Positions 1-9,600 of a stretch of DNA of 64,000 nucleotides are shown one piece after another. A program made the position numbers and the translations under genes. Source of the stretch: Bradyrhizobium lablabi (GTDB lineage Bacteria; Pseudomonadota; Alphaproteobacteria; Rhizobiales; Xanthobacteraceae). The notes under the pieces are model-generated. The model was not told the DNA's origin. It saw only the letters and a program-made list of their open reading frames with translations, and did no database searches. Location: contig NZ_LT670844.1 in assembly GCF_900141755.1 (NCBI RefSeq), positions 124,001 to 188,000 of the forward strand, given 5' to 3'. Position 1 is the first letter of the stretch. Every line of letters begins with the position of its first letter.

Positions 1-436
1 TGGCGCTGAGGTGCTTGCTGGCCTCGCCATAGGCCTTTGCCGAAACCGCAACGCCGCCGGGAGCGGCGATCGTCTCCAGCCGCGCGGCAAGGTTCACATC
101 GTCGCCGAACACATCGTCTTCGTCGGCCATGACGTCTCCCATATGGATGCCCATACGGAATTGCATGACCCGATCCGTAGGCAGCTGGCTGTTGCGTTCC
201 GACATCAGCGCCTGAGCTGCGATCGCGCATTCGATGGCGCCGACAACGCTCGGAAACTCCAGCATGAAACCGTCGCCGGTGTTCTTCACGATCCGGCCGC
301 CGTGATTGAGGATGATCGGATACATCGCGCTTCGATGGGCCTTGAACGCGGCATGCGTACCCGCCTCGTCGAATCCCATCATTCGCGAGTATCCGGCGAC
401 GTCAGCGCAGACTATCGCAGCTAGGCGTCTCTCCAT
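1..436 (-). CDS. class III adenylate/guanylate cyclase, N-terminal part (cut by window edge)
   Basis: The gene starts at 436 and runs off the left edge, so only about 145 residues are visible. The start MERRLAAIVCADVAGYSRMM is the usual opening of rhizobial class III cyclase catalytic domains, with the first metal-binding Asp in CADVAGYS. Further family blocks follow: NTGDGFMLEF, then GIHMGDVMADEDDVFG and DDVNLAARLE. These enzymes make cAMP (or cGMP) from the NTP at a dimer interface. Members in this group are usually fused to C-terminal sensor or TPR regions; that part lies outside the window. Identification of the catalytic domain is firm; substrate is not determined. Confidence 0.85.
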   Translation of the reverse strand, partial: MERRLAAIVCADVAGYSRMMGFDEAGTHAAFKAHRSAMYPIILNHGGRIVKNTGDGFMLEFPSVVGAIECAIAAQALMSERNSQLPTDRVMQFRMGIHMGDVMADEDDVFGDDVNLAARLETIAAPGGVAVSAKAYGEASKHLSA

Positions 437-676
437 CCCCAGGACTCCTGAACCGGCAGGCACCACGGTACGTGGTCGGCCAGCCGAATCCAATGGCTTT
501 TAAAACACCCGGTTAACGCCGGAAACAAGCCGGAGGTAGTGACGCCTCCGAAGCGATCGGTCTGGGTCCAAATCGGCGCGATCATGGAATACGGCCGATC
601 CAAAGCGGATCGCGTTTCGCGATTATAAGTCGTTGTTTTGCCACGCTACATCTCGAACGGGACAGGACGAATTTGC

Positions 677-1006
677 TCAACCGTCCGCCGACGCCTGCCG
701 TCCGTTGACAATGATGAAATACAGATTGCGGATGTAGACCAGGAGCCCGAGCGCCTGGCCCGCGATGAATACCGGGTCTTTGCGGTACAGCGCATAGACC
801 AAGAGCAGCACGCCGCCTCCGATCGAGAAGAACCAGAACGCCACCGGGATGACGCTCTTGCGGGCACGCTCCGAGGCGATCCATTGCACCACGAAGCGCA
901 TGGTGAAAAACCCCTGCGCCACGAACCCCAGCACCACCCAGCCGTCGAATTTGATCACGAAGACATCGTGCAAATAGCTCGCGAGATTATTGAAGAGGTC
1001 GGTCAT
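677..1006 (-). CDS. LAB_N (lipid-A-disaccharide synthase N-terminal domain) membrane protein
   Basis: This is a 109-residue integral membrane protein with three hydrophobic segments (about residues 22-42, 52-72 and 78-100). The pattern FMRFVVQW-type core plus PVAFWFFSIGGG and LVYIRNLYFI matches the stand-alone LAB_N family. Its start codon overlaps the stop of the upstream glycosyltransferase (ATGA at 1003-1006), so the two are probably translationally coupled. The same pairing of a GT2 enzyme with LAB_N is common in lipid-A or membrane glycan loci. LAB_N may act as a membrane partner or translocator; that role is inference. Confidence 0.85.
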   Translation of the reverse strand: MTDLFNNLASYLHDVFVIKFDGWVVLGFVAQGFFTMRFVVQWIASERARKSVIPVAFWFFSIGGGVLLLVYALYRKDPVFIAGQALGLLVYIRNLYFIIVNGRQASADG

Positions 1007-1761
1007 GACGTCACCTCGGTCGCGACAGGTGTCGGCTTCTTGCGGCGGATCAGCCACCAGACGCCGGCGAGATCCATGATCCCGATCCAAAGCCGATCGA
1101 AAAAACCGTAATTCGACACGCCGGAATGGCGCGGCCGATCGATGACATCGACATAGGCGATCTCGTAGCCCTCGCGGCGCATCAGTGCCGGCAGAAAGCG
1201 ATGCAGCCCGTCGAAATACGGCATCATCTGGAACACCTCGCGCCGGAACGCCTTCAGGCCGCACCCGGTGTCGCGGGTGCCATCGTGCAGGATTGCGCTG
1301 CGCACGCGATTGGCGACGCGCGACTGGATTTTCTTAAATCCGGTATCTTGACGCCCTACCCTCTGGCCGGCGGCAAGCCCGGTGCGCTCGCCGCCGCGCT
1401 CGATCGCCGAAATCAGATCCGGAAGGAACGCCGGATTGTTTTGCCCGTCGCCGTCGAGCGTCGCCACGATGGCGCCGCGCGCGGCACGAACCCCGCTGCG
1501 CACCGCCGCCGACTGGCCCGCGGAAGTCGCGTGACGGATCTGGCGCAGATTGCCGCGCTCTTTCATGATGGTTGCAAGCCGTTCGGCGGTGCCGTCGGTC
1601 GAGCCGTCATTGACATAGATGATCTCATAATTCCACTTTCCGTCGAGCGCGGCGGCGATTTCCGCAATCAAGGGGCTGATGTTCTCGGCTTCGTTGCGCA
1701 CGGGGACAACGATGGAAACGGCCACAGCAGCTGCGTCGGAAGATGGCAAATCAACACTCAT
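1003..1761 (-). CDS. GT2 glycosyltransferase, polyprenyl-phosphate sugar synthase type
   Basis: The 252-residue protein begins MSVDLPSSDAAAVAVSIVVP. GT-A signatures are visible: VVPVRNEAENI near residue 18, YVNDGSTDGT, and the metal-binding ATLDGDGQNNP. DTGCGLKAFRRE follows, which is typical of DPM1/RgtE-like enzymes that load a sugar onto polyprenyl phosphate. It sits between a PAP2 phosphatase gene and LAB_N, downstream of a GT83 transferase. That is the set needed to make and use a polyprenyl-P-sugar donor for lipid A or LPS core decoration. The longer frame upstream overlaps the PAP2 gene and is not needed. The sugar is unknown; galacturonic acid or mannose would fit known rhizobial lipid A. 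Confidence 0.85.
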   Translation of the reverse strand: MSVDLPSSDAAAVAVSIVVPVRNEAENISPLIAEIAAALDGKWNYEIIYVNDGSTDGTAERLATIMKERGNLRQIRHATSAGQSAAVRSGVRAARGAIVATLDGDGQNNPAFLPDLISAIERGGERTGLAAGQRVGRQDTGFKKIQSRVANRVRSAILHDGTRDTGCGLKAFRREVFQMMPYFDGLHRFLPALMRREGYEIAYVDVIDRPRHSGVSNYGFFDRLWIGIMDLAGVWWLIRRKKPTPVATEVTS

Positions 1762-1820
1762 CGTTTGAATCGGCCCACCGCCGGCGAAGCTTTCCGTCCG
1801 GCACTTGCGGCGACCGCTTC

Positions 1821-2663
1821 TTATGGGGCTGACGGCTCCGCGGCAACCCTTTTGAGCCGGCGGCCAACGCCCGGAATTGGCACAATTTCGCCATCGCGAT
1901 GGATCGCAAAACCCAGACTGCGGGCGGCAAACCAATAGCGCACGGCCATCGCGCCGATCACGCCGATCAAGCCGCCCGCGACCACGTCGCTCGGATGATG
2001 GGCCAACAGCACCAGACGGGTCGCCACAATCAGAAGCACGTACACGATCATCACCGGCCGCGCCCGCGGCCAAACCGCCGATATCGCGAACGCGAGCGCC
2101 ACGCTGGTGATGGCATGGGCCGAGGGAAAGCTGGCATGGGCTTCGGTCCCGGAGAACGGTACGAAGTTGAACGGGTTGGCCTTGCCGCCGACGAACGGCC
2201 GGCCGCGCCCGGCGATCCATTTTATCACCTCGCCGGCGAGAACCGGCGCCAGCACGGCAAAGAACAGAAACTGCAGCCGCGTGCCGAAGCTCAGCAGCCG
2301 GGATTGCAAGGTTCGCCGCAATCCCGGGGCCATCACGGCAACGACGAGCAGCATCCCCGCCAGCAAACACAGAACATAGGTCTCTTTGCCAAAATCCGTC
2401 AGGATGCGAACGATCCAGAGGCCGGCGCTGCCGCGCGGCGGCATCAGCGCGATTTCTTGGGCATCGAGCCCAACCATCAGCACGATGACGAGCGCGCCGA
2501 CAATCGCCGTGATCAAAAGCGAGTGGCGCGCCAATCGTCGCGCCGCCTCGGAACGCCGCGAATGCGACGGCGGGCGCACGAGTTGAAGAGCCGAGCGCCG
2601 CACCAGGGCCAACAGGCCGGAGAGATAGTTTTGAGATCCGGCGCTGCCGATTTGCGCGGGCAT
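1821..2663 (-). CDS. PAP2-family membrane phosphatase
   Basis: The 280-residue protein starts one base after the stop of the GT83 gene. All three PAP2 acid-phosphatase motifs are present: KWIAGRGRPF (motif 1, KX6RP), SFPSAHAITS (motif 2, PSGH-like) and ATRLVLLAHHPSD (motif 3, with the catalytic His and following Asp). About five to six membrane spans are predicted by hydrophobicity, including stretches near residues 50-70, 85-110 and 125-145. In this operon it could dephosphorylate lipid A or recycle undecaprenyl pyrophosphate; the sequence does not separate these. Confidence 0.85.
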   Translation of the reverse strand: MPAQIGSAGSQNYLSGLLALVRRSALQLVRPPSHSRRSEAARRLARHSLLITAIVGALVIVLMVGLDAQEIALMPPRGSAGLWIVRILTDFGKETYVLCLLAGMLLVVAVMAPGLRRTLQSRLLSFGTRLQFLFFAVLAPVLAGEVIKWIAGRGRPFVGGKANPFNFVPFSGTEAHASFPSAHAITSVALAFAISAVWPRARPVMIVYVLLIVATRLVLLAHHPSDVVAGGLIGVIGAMAVRYWFAARSLGFAIHRDGEIVPIPGVGRRLKRVAAEPSAP

Positions 2664-2664
2664 T

Positions 2665-4407
2665 TTATTCCGTGCCCTCGGAGCGGAAGATCGCGACCGA
2701 AATCGCTCTGCCTTGGGAGATATTATAGCCGTCGATCCGGGTCGCGACGTTGTAGCGCAGCCCGATCGCTTCGGCGCGCTGGACGAAGCCGCGCTCCGAG
2801 CGCTGCTCGACGAGGGCAAAACGGCAACTGCCCTGGCCCAGAAAATCCGCAGCCCCCGATCCGTCCGTCAACAGCGTCTCGGTGGCGGTCATGAAGACGA
2901 GACTGGGCTCGTGAAAGCCCGCCGCGGCGGCCTTCGGGCCGACGCAGACGACGTTGCGCAGCGCGCGCGCGATCTCCGCGCTCGGAAATAGCGGCGTCAG
3001 CGCCGGTACCACGACGCCATAGATGGCGACCGCCAGGAACATCGCCGCGACCACCGCATTCAGCAGCGAGCGTTCGGCGCGATTGTCGTCGTACAGCCAC
3101 CACGCGAACAGTCCGAAAATCAGCGCCGCCGCCACGAACGGCCACGCCAGAAACACCGGCTGGCGCGTCAGCGTGATCGCGCCGATCACGGCGATGACCG
3201 AAGCCATTGCCGGGATAACAAACCACCAGGCGGCGCCGCGCCGCAACCAGGAGCGCGACAGCACGCGCCGCTCCAGCGCGCCAACCGTGAGGATGGCGAT
3301 CGCCGGATAGAGCGGCAGCACGTAATGCGGCAATTTTGTCAACACCAATTCGAACACGATCCAGGACGGAAGCAGCCACGCCAGCAAGAACTGCGCGCCG
3401 GGCTCCCGTCTCGCCCGCCACACCGCCGGCGCCGCCATCGCCGCGAGCGGCGCGCCGGGCCAGAACGTCACCCAGAACAGCAACAGATAAACCCCCGGCG
3501 GCGCGCCATGGGATTCCTGCGCGCCGAGCTTGCTCAGCATGTCGCCGCCTATCGAGTCCGCGAAAAACGCTTCACCCGCCCGCCAGAAAATCGCGACGAA
3601 CCATGGCAGCACCAAAACCAGCATCCACATCAGTCCCCATAGCGGACGCAGCCGCCAAAGCCAGGTCGCGGAGCGGTCGAGGATCGCGAGTGCAACAATC
3701 GTCAGCGCGACGAACATCAGGATCAACGGCCCCTTGAGCAGCATGCCGCCGGCCAGCGCCGTCCAGAAAATCGCCGGCCACGTCCATGGCGGATGCTCGG
3801 GATCCTCGCCGCGCTGCCACGACAGATAGACCCGCGCCAGCGCGCCCATCGCCGCGACGACGGTCAAGAGCAGCATTGCGTCGGTTTTCGCAAGGCGTGC
3901 TTCGGCGCCAAGCAACACCGAGCTGCCCACGATCAGCGCGGCAAGGATCGCGCCGCGCCGTGTCACGAAGGTCAGCGCCGCCCAGTACGTCAACAGCACC
4001 GCGCCGATGGCACCAATCAGCGACGGAACGCGGTAGAGCCAGACGCGAAGCTGCGCGTGCGGCAGGCCCAGCGCGGACGCGCTTTCGACGGCCGCGGCCT
4101 GCAGCCAGTACACGCCGACCGGTTTCTTGTAGCGGACGTCATCCTGGAAGCGGATGTCGACGAAATCGCCGGTCTCGACCATCTGCTTGGTCGCCTGCGC
4201 AAAGCGCGCCTCGTCGCGGTCGATCGGCGGAATGTTGAAAAATCCGGGGAGAAACAGCAGCAAGGCGCACAGCGTCAGGAACGCCACCGCCCGAAAGTGG
4301 CTGCCGCTGACAAAATCGAGCGCGCCGACTAGCCGGCCGCCCGGATTTACCCGGTTCTTCGGCTCGCGCGGCTCTCCAAATCGGGGGCGGGCATAGGTCT
4401 CGACCAT
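2665..4407 (-). CDS. GT83 (ArnT/RgtA-like) lipid glycosyltransferase
   Basis: This is a 580-residue polytopic protein. The N-terminal periplasmic motif PPIDRDEARFAQATKQM, just after the first membrane span, is diagnostic of the ArnT/PMT superfamily. RYKKPVGVYWLQ follows a little further on. About 11-12 hydrophobic spans run to near residue 470, followed by a soluble C-terminal domain. These GT-C enzymes move a sugar from a polyprenyl phosphate carrier to lipid A or core sugars on the periplasmic side. It heads a four-gene minus-strand operon with 1-bp spacing to the PAP2 gene, and the GT2 enzyme downstream is the likely donor synthase. ArnT itself uses L-Ara4N; rhizobial homologues use GalA, and the specificity here is open. 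Confidence 0.85.
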   Translation of the reverse strand: MVETYARPRFGEPREPKNRVNPGGRLVGALDFVSGSHFRAVAFLTLCALLLFLPGFFNIPPIDRDEARFAQATKQMVETGDFVDIRFQDDVRYKKPVGVYWLQAAAVESASALGLPHAQLRVWLYRVPSLIGAIGAVLLTYWAALTFVTRRGAILAALIVGSSVLLGAEARLAKTDAMLLLTVVAAMGALARVYLSWQRGEDPEHPPWTWPAIFWTALAGGMLLKGPLILMFVALTIVALAILDRSATWLWRLRPLWGLMWMLVLVLPWFVAIFWRAGEAFFADSIGGDMLSKLGAQESHGAPPGVYLLLFWVTFWPGAPLAAMAAPAVWRARREPGAQFLLAWLLPSWIVFELVLTKLPHYVLPLYPAIAILTVGALERRVLSRSWLRRGAAWWFVIPAMASVIAVIGAITLTRQPVFLAWPFVAAALIFGLFAWWLYDDNRAERSLLNAVVAAMFLAVAIYGVVVPALTPLFPSAEIARALRNVVCVGPKAAAAGFHEPSLVFMTATETLLTDGSGAADFLGQGSCRFALVEQRSERGFVQRAEAIGLRYNVATRIDGYNISQGRAISVAIFRSEGTE

Positions 4408-4457
4408 CGATTCCGCATACGCCGAAACCGCTATCGCGACAACCGCTTAGGGAGGCT

Positions 4458-6686
4458 CTATTGAATTCGGATGACAACTGTGTCCGCAGCGCCCGTGGCG
4501 TCGATCACGGTCAATCGGGCAAAGCCTGGCCCGGGCGGATCGACCAGCCGCTGGCGCCTGCCGTCGATTTCACCGGCCGCGACGCCATTCACCAGCATGG
4601 TCATCGGCAGCACGCCGCCGGCGACTTTTACGGGCATCGCGGCGAATTGCCCGTTGGCCGAACGGTCGACGTCGATCCGCGAGCCATTTAAGGGAAATTG
4701 AATGTGCGGCGCCTGCTCGCCACCGGTCCGGACCAGTTCCCCGACGGCGCGGAACCGCCGCAGCGGCAACGGAAGTTTTGCGTTGCTGGCGACCAGCGCG
4801 CCTTTCGGCGGCTTTGGCAGCGGAACCGGAAGCTTGCCGGTTCGCGCGAAGGCATCGAACAGGATGGGTGCAGCGGCGGTGCGGCCGGCAAGGCCCGGAA
4901 CCGGCGCGCCGTCGGGACGTCCCACCCAGACCCCGATGGTCATGCGGCCATCGAAGCCGACCGACCAGGCATCGCGGTAGCCGTAGCTGGTGCCGGTCTT
5001 GAACGCGACCCGGTTATGCGGCGCATTTTCCGGCGGCGGCGTGCCCATCAGCACATTGCCGACCTGCCACGCCGCGACCTGATCCAACAGCCTCAAGGAT
5101 TCGCGCCGGTCGTCATTGTTGGTCACGATCTCGCGCAGCGGCCGTGTGTTGCCGAGCCGCGCCAATCCCGCATAGAGCTGCGCCAGATCCTGCAGCGTGA
5201 CGCCGACGCCGCCGAGACCCATCGCAAGCCCCGGCGCCTCGTCTTTCGGCAGCACCAGATTGGCGCCCGCCTGCCGCAATCGCGACGCCAAGCGGCTCGA
5301 GCCGACCCGGTCGAGCAAGGCAATCGCCGGCACATTCAGCGACTGCTGCAGCGCCCGGCGCACTGCGACCGTGCCCTGAAAGGTCATGTCGAAATTTTCC
5401 GGCGCGTAAGTGCCGAACCGGATCGGCCGGTCGTCGATCAGGCTTTCCGGATGCACAAAGCCGTCCTCGAAGGCGAGGCCATAGATGAACGGTTTTAGGG
5501 TCGATCCCGGCGAGCGCACCGCGCGGCTCATGTCCACCTGCCCCGCGCGCCGCTCGTCGAAATAATCGGGCGAACCGACCCGCGCCAGGATGTCGCCGCT
5601 CTCATTGTCGACCGCGACGATGGCGACCGAAATGTTCGGACCCAAGGCGATGGCGCGATCGCGCGCCAGCGCTTCCAGCACTTTCTGCAGGCTCGCATCC
5701 AGCGTCAGCCGGATCACGGGCGCGTCCTTCACGGTCGCGATGGCCTGATCGGCGGAATGCGGCGCCAGGATCGGCATCGGCCGTCGCAGCCGCGGCACCA
5801 GAACCGTCTTGGCCTGCATGGCGTCGTCGCGCGACACCTGGCCATCTTCGACCATGCGATCGAGCACGCGATCGCGCGCCGCGCGCGCCACATCCGGATA
5901 GCGATCAAGCCTGCGGGTTTCCGGCGATTGCGGCAACGCGACCAATAGCGCGGCTTCCGCCAGCGACAGTCGCTTCGGCTCTTTGCCAAAGTAGGCGATG
6001 GACGCGGCGCGAATGCCCTCGAGATTGCCGCCATAGGGCGCCAGCGCCAGATAAAGATCGAGGATCTGGTCTTTTGTCAGCTGCCGCTCGATTTCCAGCG
6101 CGCGCACCATCTGCCGCAACTTGGCATAGACCGAGCGCTCGCGCCGCGGCTCCATCAACCGCGCCAGCTGCATCGTGATGGTCGAGCCGCCGGACACGAT
6201 GTGCCCGCGCGCCACGAGCTGAAGCGCCGCGCGGCCGAGCGCAATGGGATCGACGCCCGAATGGGAGCGGAAGCGGCGGTCTTCATAGGCCAGCAGCAGT
6301 TTTAGATAGCCGGGATCGACGGCGGTCTTGGCGTCGACCGGCAGCCGCCAGCGGCCGTCGGCCATCGCATAGGCGCGCAACAGCTTTCCGTTGCGGTCGA
6401 CGATTGTGGTGGAGACTTGTTTTGCTTGCTCCAATGGCAACGGCCCGAGCGAGACGACCCAGAAGGCGAAGGCAGCGGAGATCGCGAGGACTGCGAAGGC
6501 TACGGCGGCAGCGAAGCGAACGATGCGCCGTCTCCTCACACCGTCATGGCCGGGCTTGTCCCGGCCATCCACGTCTTCATTCGCAGCAACAAAGGACGTG
6601 GATGCCCGGGACATCTGCTGCGAAGACGGCGCTTCGCGCCTTTTGCCCGGGCATGACGGAGAACTGTTTGTCCCCGCTTCGCTCAT
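4458..6686 (-). CDS. pbpC: penicillin-binding protein 1C
   Basis: The 742-residue protein has a membrane span at about 53-73. A GT51 transglycosylase domain follows, with catalytic Glu in EDRRFRSHSG near residue 134 and GGSTITMQLARL. The transpeptidase domain has SPGSTLKPF (active Ser near 394), SLNVP, and KTGTSYGYRD near 561. The C-terminal PBP1C extension is also present. The start at 6686 overlaps the alpha-2-macroglobulin stop (ATGA, 6683-6686), so start and operon order are well supported. Residues about 9-49, in the cytoplasmic tail before the membrane span, are encoded by a dispersed palindromic repeat. PBP1C is known to pair with alpha-2-macroglobulin-like proteins in envelope defence and repair. 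Confidence 0.95.
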   Translation of the reverse strand: MSEAGTNSSPSCPGKRREAPSSQQMSRASTSFVAANEDVDGRDKPGHDGVRRRRIVRFAAAVAFAVLAISAAFAFWVVSLGPLPLEQAKQVSTTIVDRNGKLLRAYAMADGRWRLPVDAKTAVDPGYLKLLLAYEDRRFRSHSGVDPIALGRAALQLVARGHIVSGGSTITMQLARLMEPRRERSVYAKLRQMVRALEIERQLTKDQILDLYLALAPYGGNLEGIRAASIAYFGKEPKRLSLAEAALLVALPQSPETRRLDRYPDVARAARDRVLDRMVEDGQVSRDDAMQAKTVLVPRLRRPMPILAPHSADQAIATVKDAPVIRLTLDASLQKVLEALARDRAIALGPNISVAIVAVDNESGDILARVGSPDYFDERRAGQVDMSRAVRSPGSTLKPFIYGLAFEDGFVHPESLIDDRPIRFGTYAPENFDMTFQGTVAVRRALQQSLNVPAIALLDRVGSSRLASRLRQAGANLVLPKDEAPGLAMGLGGVGVTLQDLAQLYAGLARLGNTRPLREIVTNNDDRRESLRLLDQVAAWQVGNVLMGTPPPENAPHNRVAFKTGTSYGYRDAWSVGFDGRMTIGVWVGRPDGAPVPGLAGRTAAAPILFDAFARTGKLPVPLPKPPKGALVASNAKLPLPLRRFRAVGELVRTGGEQAPHIQFPLNGSRIDVDRSANGQFAAMPVKVAGGVLPMTMLVNGVAAGEIDGRRQRLVDPPGPGFARLTVIDATGAADTVVIRIQ
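6541..6660. repeat. Bradyrhizobium-type palindromic repeat inside pbpC
   Basis: This imperfect palindrome of about 120 bp has outer arms reading CCGTCATGGCCGGGC at the left and GCCCGGGCATGACGG at the right, with inner arms around ATCCACGTC and GACGTGGAT. It resembles the dispersed intergenic palindromes common in Bradyrhizobium and Rhodopseudomonas. Its length is a multiple of three, it carries no in-frame stop on the pbpC strand, and the reading frame passes straight through it. Confidence 0.85.
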
Positions 6687-9600
6687 TTCGCCGGACGCAC
6701 CTCGACCGCTCCCGTGCCGGTGCGGCCGTAGCGCGAGGGGTTGTACATGTCCTCGACATAGGCTTGCGGCAGCACGTATTTACCCGGCGTCACCGCGCGC
6801 ACCACATAGGCCACCGTGAACACCGCCTTGGCGTCGGCGGCGCGGTCGATGGCAGCCGTAAAGCGGTCGTCGCGGAACTCGGTGTTTTTAGGCTCCTCGC
6901 CATCCTCGATCCAGTCGAGCGTGCCGGTATCGCCTGATGAGACCAGATGCGGATTGTCGATCTCGAGGCCTGCCGGGAGATAATCCGACACCATGATGTG
7001 ACCGAATTCCGGTTTTGCCTCGGTGATCTTCAGGACGACCGCGAAGCGATCGTTCTGCTTGGCCTTTGCCACGTCGGCCGGCTTGCCGTCGAGCGTGAAA
7101 TAATTGCGCTCGATCTTGAAACCGTTCGAGGCTGCCGGCTCCGGCGTGATCGGCGCGCCGCTGACCGAGACCACCGCCTGGACCGGCGTGTCGCCGGTGT
7201 TGGTGATCTTGATCGGCGCTCCCGCCATCTCGCCGGCCTTGTAGCTGCGATAGAGCGCGGTCTTGATTGCCGCGCCGTTGAGGTCGAGGCTCATCGTCTC
7301 CTTCGACAGCGCGCGCGATGCCAGCACCAGCCAGGCATTTTCCTGCGTCGAGGTGTACGGCGTCAGCCCGCGCGCGACTTCGACGCGGGCGACCGCCTGC
7401 GTCAGCGTCGCCTTCGGCGCGTTGCCTTCACTCGCGAGCGAAACCAGCGCCGCAGCATCGCGCAACGCGCTGCCGTAATCGGTGCGGCCGAACTCCAGCA
7501 CCGGCTTGGGCACAAGACTGTCGAGCGCGGCCTGATAGACCCGCTCGGCTCGCGTCTTGTCGCCGACGAGCGCCAGCGCCGCCGCCAGCTGCGATTTTGC
7601 GATCGGAGTCGCCAGATTGCTAAGCTTGGTATCGGCGAGATAGCGCAGATCGCCGATCGGGGCCGCGCCGTTACGCGCGAGCACGTAGAGCCCGTAAGCG
7701 AGATCGCGCCCGCCGTCTTTTTCCGGCTCATTGGCGTTGACGACCGAATTGCGGATGCGATCGAGCGCGCTCTTGAACGACACGTCCGGCACCGCAAATC
7801 CCTTTTCGCGGGCGCGGGTCAGGAAGTCCGTGACATAGGCGTCGAGCCAGGAATCGTCGCCGCCGGCCGACCACAGCCCGAACGACCCGTTCGAGCCTTG
7901 CCGCGCCAATAGCCGATCGATCGCATCCTTGATGCGCTGGTCGACTTCGGTATCCATCGCAAGATGCGCGCCGGCCGCAAGATCATTGACGTAGAGCAGC
8001 GGCATGGCGCGGCTCGTGATCTGTTCCGAACAGCCATGCGGATAGCGATCGAGCGCCTTGAGGATGGTGGCGGCGTCGAGCGCGGTGGACGTGCTCACCG
8101 ACAGCGAGACACCGCCGGTGCCCTCGACCAGATCCGAGAACATGTCGGATGTCAGCGTCAGGCTTTCGCCTTTCGCCAAGGTCCGGATCGACCGGCGCGC
8201 CAGGATCTGCGTCGCCGGCTTGACATCGAGCGCGTAATGCCGCGCCAAGGTCAGCCCGTTCGGGCCGCTGATATCGACATCGAGCTGCGCGGAGCCGGCG
8301 CCGCCGGCGTCGAGCGCCAGCGACATCGAGGTTCGCTGCTTGGCCGCGAGATTCACGTTGGTGGCGGGATTGCCGGTGACTTTGACCGGTCCCGATGTCT
8401 TGACGCGGATGGTGTAGTCGCCGGGCGTGCCCTCGACGTTGTCGAGGTCAAAACTCATGGTGCCATGATCGCCGTTGAGCAGGAAGCGCGGCAATGTCGC
8501 CGTCAGCACCACGGGATCGCGCACCGTGACATCGGTGGTGGCGCGGCCAAGTTTTGTGGCGGTCCAGGCCACCGCCATCACCCGCGCTGTCCCTGCAAAT
8601 TCGGGGATGTCGAAATTGACTTCAGCTGACCCGTCTGCCGCGACGGTGACAATCCCGGAATAGAGCGCCAACGGCTTCTGCGTCGGCGGACTGCCCTGCA
8701 GCTCCGCGCCGGAATCGCCGCCGGTCTTGAGCTGACCGCGCGTGCCCTGCATGCCGTCGATCAACTGCCCATAGAGGTCGCGGATTTCCGAACTAAGGCG
8801 GCGCTGGCCGAGATAATAATCATCCGGCGCCGGCGGCTTGTAGTTGGTGAGGTTGAGGATGCCGACATCGACCGCGGCAACCACGATTTTGGCGTCTTCG
8901 CCGGGGTTAAGACCGCCGAGCTTGACCGGCACCTTCAGCGTCGCGTTCGGGCGCACCAGGGCCGGCGGTGAAAGATTGACCTGCAGTGTCCGCGGGTTCT
9001 TGTCGATGCCGAACCATTTTAGCCCGATGGCGCGGCCCGGCATCCGCGAGGCGGCGACGTCGAGCGGGCGACGCAGCGTCGCCAGCACATAGGCGCCGGT
9101 GCCCCAATCCTTAGCCACGGGAATTTTGACCTGCGCGGTGCCTTCCTTGACGTCGGTGGTCTGCGTCGTCAGCAGGCGGTCGCCCAGCACGATGATGGTG
9201 AGCTTGCCGGCGGTGCGGGCGTTGACCGACACCACCATGGTATCGCTGGACTGGTATTGCGGCTTGTCGATCGAGGTCTCCAAGAGATCGGGCGTGTCGG
9301 CACTCCCGTCGGAATACCAGCCGACATCGAACTGCACCGATGTCAGGGGACCATCGGCCTCGGTCGATTTGACGTCGAGGCGATAGCGGCCGGGCTGCGG
9401 CGAGAGCGTTATCCGCGACGGCTTGTCGGCTGATATCGACAGATCGCCGTCGGCAACGCGAGTAGTCGATTTGACCGGCTCAAAATCCCAGGAGGAATTC
9501 TGGCGATACCATTGGTAGCGGGATTCGATCTTCAACAGCTCATAGCGCAGCCCCTCGCGCGCCAGTGGCTTGCCGTCGGGGGCTGCGAAGACGACGTCGA

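Noticed and set aside
4698..5498. Long plus-strand open frames opposite pbpC, the alpha-2-macroglobulin, mcc and transferase genes
   Set aside because: They lie antisense to well-identified proteins, have no motifs or ribosome-binding sites and reflect high-GC coding shadows.
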